From Streptomycetaceae bacterium (GTDB taxonomy: Bacteria; Actinomycetota; Actinomycetes; Nanopelagicales; Nanopelagicaceae): DNA of 6,733 bases. Position 1 is the first letter of the stretch, and the number at the start of each line of letters is the position of its first letter. Below, in pieces: positions 5,107 to 6,733 of the stretch. The DNA is taken from positions 1 through 6,733 of the forward strand of contig JAIYCF010000042.1 in assembly GCA_027488165.1 (NCBI GenBank). Direction: 5' to 3'. The position numbers and the translations under genes are program-made. The notes under the pieces were generated by a model, which had not been told where the DNA came from, ran no database searches, and saw only the letters and a program-made list of their open reading frames with translations.

Positions 5107-6121
5107 ACTTCATCCGAGGGTCGATATGGATCTTGGGGCCATCGCCAGCACCTGCCGGTCGCTTGCCCATAAAGAAATCATGTACTTCATTTAACGAAAT
5201 TGTCGCAGCAATTAGTGGGCGAGGATCAACTTCTCCGCGAGCAAAAATTTCAATTGCACCCTTTAAGCCAGGCGATGCTGACAAGATTCCCACCGCAGTT
5301 ACATCTTTAAGCGCAAGATCGCGTGAATCAATAAAACTTGGTTCACCAGAGATACCGATATAAACAACGCGGCCGCCGGGTTCAACTGCCTGAACAATCT
5401 CGTGTGGAATAGATTTATGGTTTGTAGCATCGATGATTCCATCAAAGCCCGTGCGTGGTTTAACTAAATCTGTTCCTGCATTTTTGATTCCGATCTCATG
5501 AGCAAGTTTGATAGTGCGTTCGTTACGTCCAACAAGGTGAACGTTTGCACCAGCTGCTTGCGCAAGTTGTGCAGCGAGAAGCCCGATGGTGCCGGTTCCG
5601 TAAATCAAAATCTCTTTACCTGGGCCAGCAAGGGCCGCTTCAACTGCGCGCAGTGAATTTCCTGCAGGTTCGATTAGCGCACCAATGGCATCATCGATTG
5701 AATCTGGAAGTGCATGCAGTGCACGTTCTGGAACTAGAAGTTTTTCCGCGCAAGCACCTGGCCAACCATTGCGAACTCCGATTTCATAGCGATCATCGCA
5801 AACATGTTGGCGTCCTGATGTGCAGCGGTAACAAGTTCCGCAGCCCAGCATCGTGTCACCAGTGACTCGTTGACCTAACCATTTCGGATTTACACCTTTA
5901 CCGATTTGTGAAACAACACCACACCATTCGTGGCCGATGCGAACTGGATACTTGGCTTGATTGCTATGGAGATAGACCATCTCTCCTGTGAAGAATTCTT
6001 GATCTGTTCCGCAGATTCCAACGCGGGTAACGTCAACAACTACTTGGTTATCCCCTGCTACTGGTTCTGGAACATCTTCGACAATGGAATTATTTGGCGA
6101 AGTTATAGTCAGGGCCTTCAT
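5105..6121 (-). CDS. Zinc-dependent medium-chain alcohol/sugar dehydrogenase
   Basis: A 338-residue MDR enzyme, the normal length for the family. Catalytic zinc ligands are C37 (GICGTD), H64 with E65 (GHEWCG), and E151 (EPAGNSLRAVE). The structural-zinc lobe has four cysteines, C94, C97, C100 and C108. The Rossmann fold starts at YGTGTIG (174-180), and the second strand ends in VGRN (197-200). An Arg rather than an Asp there leaves room for NADP. The long insert around EMVYLHSN (47-54) and the EPAGNSLRAVE block recall glucose/galactose 1-dehydrogenases and sorbitol/threonine dehydrogenase relatives. With an SDR and an IlvD/Edd dehydratase beside it, a sugar dehydrogenase making an aldonolactone is the best guess. 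The substrate is unproven. It is first in the operon. The ATG at 6121 has TATAGT exactly six bases upstream and no Shine-Dalgarno, so the mRNA is probably leaderless. Confidence 0.93.
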   Translation of the reverse strand: MKALTITSPNNSIVEDVPEPVAGDNQVVVDVTRVGICGTDQEFFTGEMVYLHSNQAKYPVRIGHEWCGVVSQIGKGVNPKWLGQRVTGDTMLGCGTCYRCTSGRQHVCDDRYEIGVRNGWPGACAEKLLVPERALHALPDSIDDAIGALIEPAGNSLRAVEAALAGPGKEILIYGTGTIGLLAAQLAQAAGANVHLVGRNERTIKLAHEIGIKNAGTDLVKPRTGFDGIIDATNHKSIPHEIVQAVEPGGRVVYIGISGEPSFIDSRDLALKDVTAVGILSASPGLKGAIEIFARGEVDPRPLIAATISLNEVHDFFMGKRPAGAGDGPKIHIDPRMK

Positions 6122-6127
6122 GTCGTC

Positions 6128-6133
6128 ACTATA
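6128..6133 (-). promoter_or_regulatory. -10 element of the zinc dehydrogenase operon
   Basis: On the minus strand TATAGT (5 of 6 matches) is followed by GACGAC and then ATG 6121. The spacing puts the transcription start on the start codon. No good -35 is seen; the place where it would lie falls inside the inverted repeat at 6141-6160. Confidence 0.55.
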
Positions 6134-6135
6134 CT
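6130..6135 (+). promoter_or_regulatory. Possible -10 element of the dehydratase gene
   Basis: TATACT on the plus strand (5 of 6 matches) shares its TATA with the divergent -10. Transcription would begin near 6142, leaving a leader of about 38 bases that contains the dehydratase ribosome binding site. No -35 hexamer is evident at about 6107-6112, so this is tentative. Confidence 0.3.
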
Positions 6136-6140
6136 CAAAC

Positions 6141-6160
6141 CGATATCAGCACCGATAGCG
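6141..6160. promoter_or_regulatory. 20-bp inverted repeat, candidate operator
   Basis: CGATATC (6141-6147) and GATAGCG (6154-6160) are inverted copies matching at six of seven positions, around a 6-base spacer. An ACCGATA direct repeat with a 12-base period (6139-6145, 6151-6157) overlaps it. It lies in the middle of the 58-bp divergent gap, over the -35 zone of the dehydrogenase operon and the expected start of the dehydratase mRNA. That is a suitable place for a sugar-responsive repressor serving both directions. No regulator gene is in the window. Confidence 0.4.
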
Positions 6161-6166
6161 TGCAAT

Positions 6167-6173
6167 AGAGGAG
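6167..6173 (+). promoter_or_regulatory. Ribosome binding site of the dehydratase gene
   Basis: AGAGGAG (6167-6173) is a strong Shine-Dalgarno sequence six bases before ATG 6180. It fixes the start codon and shows that this mRNA has a leader, unlike the divergent operon. Confidence 0.85.
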
Positions 6174-6179
6174 TTTTAA

Positions 6180-6733
6180 ATGCGTAGCGCCCACTGGTAT
6201 GGCGGCAAAGATCGAGATGGATTTATTCACCGCGCATGGATGCGCCGTGGATTGCCGAAAGATGCCTTTGATGGGCGCCCACATATTGCGATCGCCAACA
6301 CCGCATCTGATCTAACTCCCTGCAACTCTCACTTAAATGAAGTGATGGAGTTCGTTAAAAACGGAATCTGGGAAGCAGGTGGAGTTCCCCTGAATATGCC
6401 AGCGGTTTCACTCGGTGAAACTCTGGTTCGCCCTACTGCGATGTTGTGGCGCAATATGGCGGCAATGGCAACTGAAGAATTGATTCGCGCTAATCCAATT
6501 GATGGCGTGGTCCTTCTTGGCGGTTGCGATAAAACAATTCCATCCTTGTTAATGGCGGCATCTTCAGTGGATATTCCAGCGCTAGTTGTTCCAGGTGGAC
6601 CAATGCTCACCGGAACTTTCCAAGGAACTCCGCTCGGTTGCGGTACAGATGTATTTAGATTGAGTGAAGAAGTTCGCGCTAAGAAACTTAGTGAAGCAAA
6701 GTTCTTAGATTCAGAGTCTGCGATGATCCGCAG
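6180..6733 (+). CDS. IlvD/Edd family sugar-acid dehydratase (3' partial)
   Basis: The first 184 residues of a protein expected to be roughly 570-600 long; the window ends inside the gene. The N-terminus MRSAHWYGG and DRDGFIHRAWM are typical of the sugar-acid branch of the family (L-arabinonate and other pentonate/hexonate dehydratases) rather than of IlvD proper. Iron-sulfur cluster ligands are C48 (TPCNSH) and C116 (GGCDKT); the third is beyond the window. Metal-site residues E80 (SLGE), D117 and the carbamylated K118 are present. Further blocks are IWEAGGVP (63-70), RPTAMLWRN (84-92), NPIDGVVLLGG (105-115) and VPGGPM (137-142). The enzyme removes water from an aldonic acid to give a 2-keto-3-deoxy acid. 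It is transcribed away from the dehydrogenase pair, so the three probably belong to one oxidative sugar pathway. The exact sugar cannot be told. Confidence 0.95.
   Translation, partial: MRSAHWYGGKDRDGFIHRAWMRRGLPKDAFDGRPHIAIANTASDLTPCNSHLNEVMEFVKNGIWEAGGVPLNMPAVSLGETLVRPTAMLWRNMAAMATEELIRANPIDGVVLLGGCDKTIPSLLMAASSVDIPALVVPGGPMLTGTFQGTPLGCGTDVFRLSEEVRAKKLSEAKFLDSESAMIR

Noticed and set aside
5545..5865. Plus-strand open frame of 106 codons, and other plus-strand frames over 5133-6187
   Set aside because: Shadows of the zinc dehydrogenase gene; the real protein reads on the minus strand with all zinc ligands.
6329..6610. Minus-strand open frame of 93 codons
   Set aside because: It is antisense to the dehydratase gene, which shows intact cluster and metal-binding motifs through this whole stretch.

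Overview
The window looks like chromosomal DNA of a free-living actinobacterium with unusually moderate GC (about half or slightly below, judged by eye). DUF4307, DUF3817, an actinobacterial-type GreA and a PhoH2 that opens with a PIN domain point to Actinobacteria. Codon use and the lysine-rich C-terminal tag of one secreted protein suggest a streamlined freshwater lineage such as Nanopelagicales (acI, 'Planktophila'-like). That lineage call is inference. No mobile element, CRISPR array, tRNA or rRNA was seen.

Left part (1-2611, minus strand). A compact housekeeping operon begins at 2611. It encodes a 47-residue one-helix membrane protein, a SURF1-type cytochrome oxidase assembly factor, a three-helix DUF3817 membrane protein, and a short-chain cis-prenyltransferase (UppS family). 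The genes overlap by 23, 4 and about 20 bases. After a 136-base gap follows phoH2 (PIN domain present; the PhoH ATPase domain lies beyond the window).

Middle (2637-4274). Divergently transcribed from the small membrane gene, only 25 bp away, are a DUF4307 membrane protein gene and greA. From memory, greA, DUF4307, uppS and phoH2 are also near neighbours in mycobacteria, so this is probably an old actinobacterial neighbourhood. The greA stop codon abuts the stop codon of a convergent gene for a secreted protein. That protein has six cysteines after the signal peptide, an Ala-rich helix and a Cys/Lys-rich C-terminal tag.

Right part (4335-6733). A two-gene minus-strand operon (zinc-dependent medium-chain dehydrogenase, then short-chain dehydrogenase) diverges from a plus-strand IlvD/Edd-family sugar-acid dehydratase that is cut by the window end. 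Together they look like part of an oxidative, non-phosphorylative sugar-degradation route: sugar to lactone or acid, dehydration to a 2-keto-3-deoxy acid, and a further oxidation. The 58-bp gap holds overlapping divergent -10 elements and a 20-bp inverted repeat that may be an operator.

A recurring signal runs through the window. Four genes that begin transcription units each have a -10-like hexamer exactly six bases before the ATG, as expected for leaderless mRNAs. The operon-internal dehydrogenase and the dehydratase have clear Shine-Dalgarno sites instead. I found no clearly new multi-gene system. The most unusual items are the C-terminal tag, the leaderless start geometry, the unlisted 47-residue membrane protein and the divergent operator-like region.
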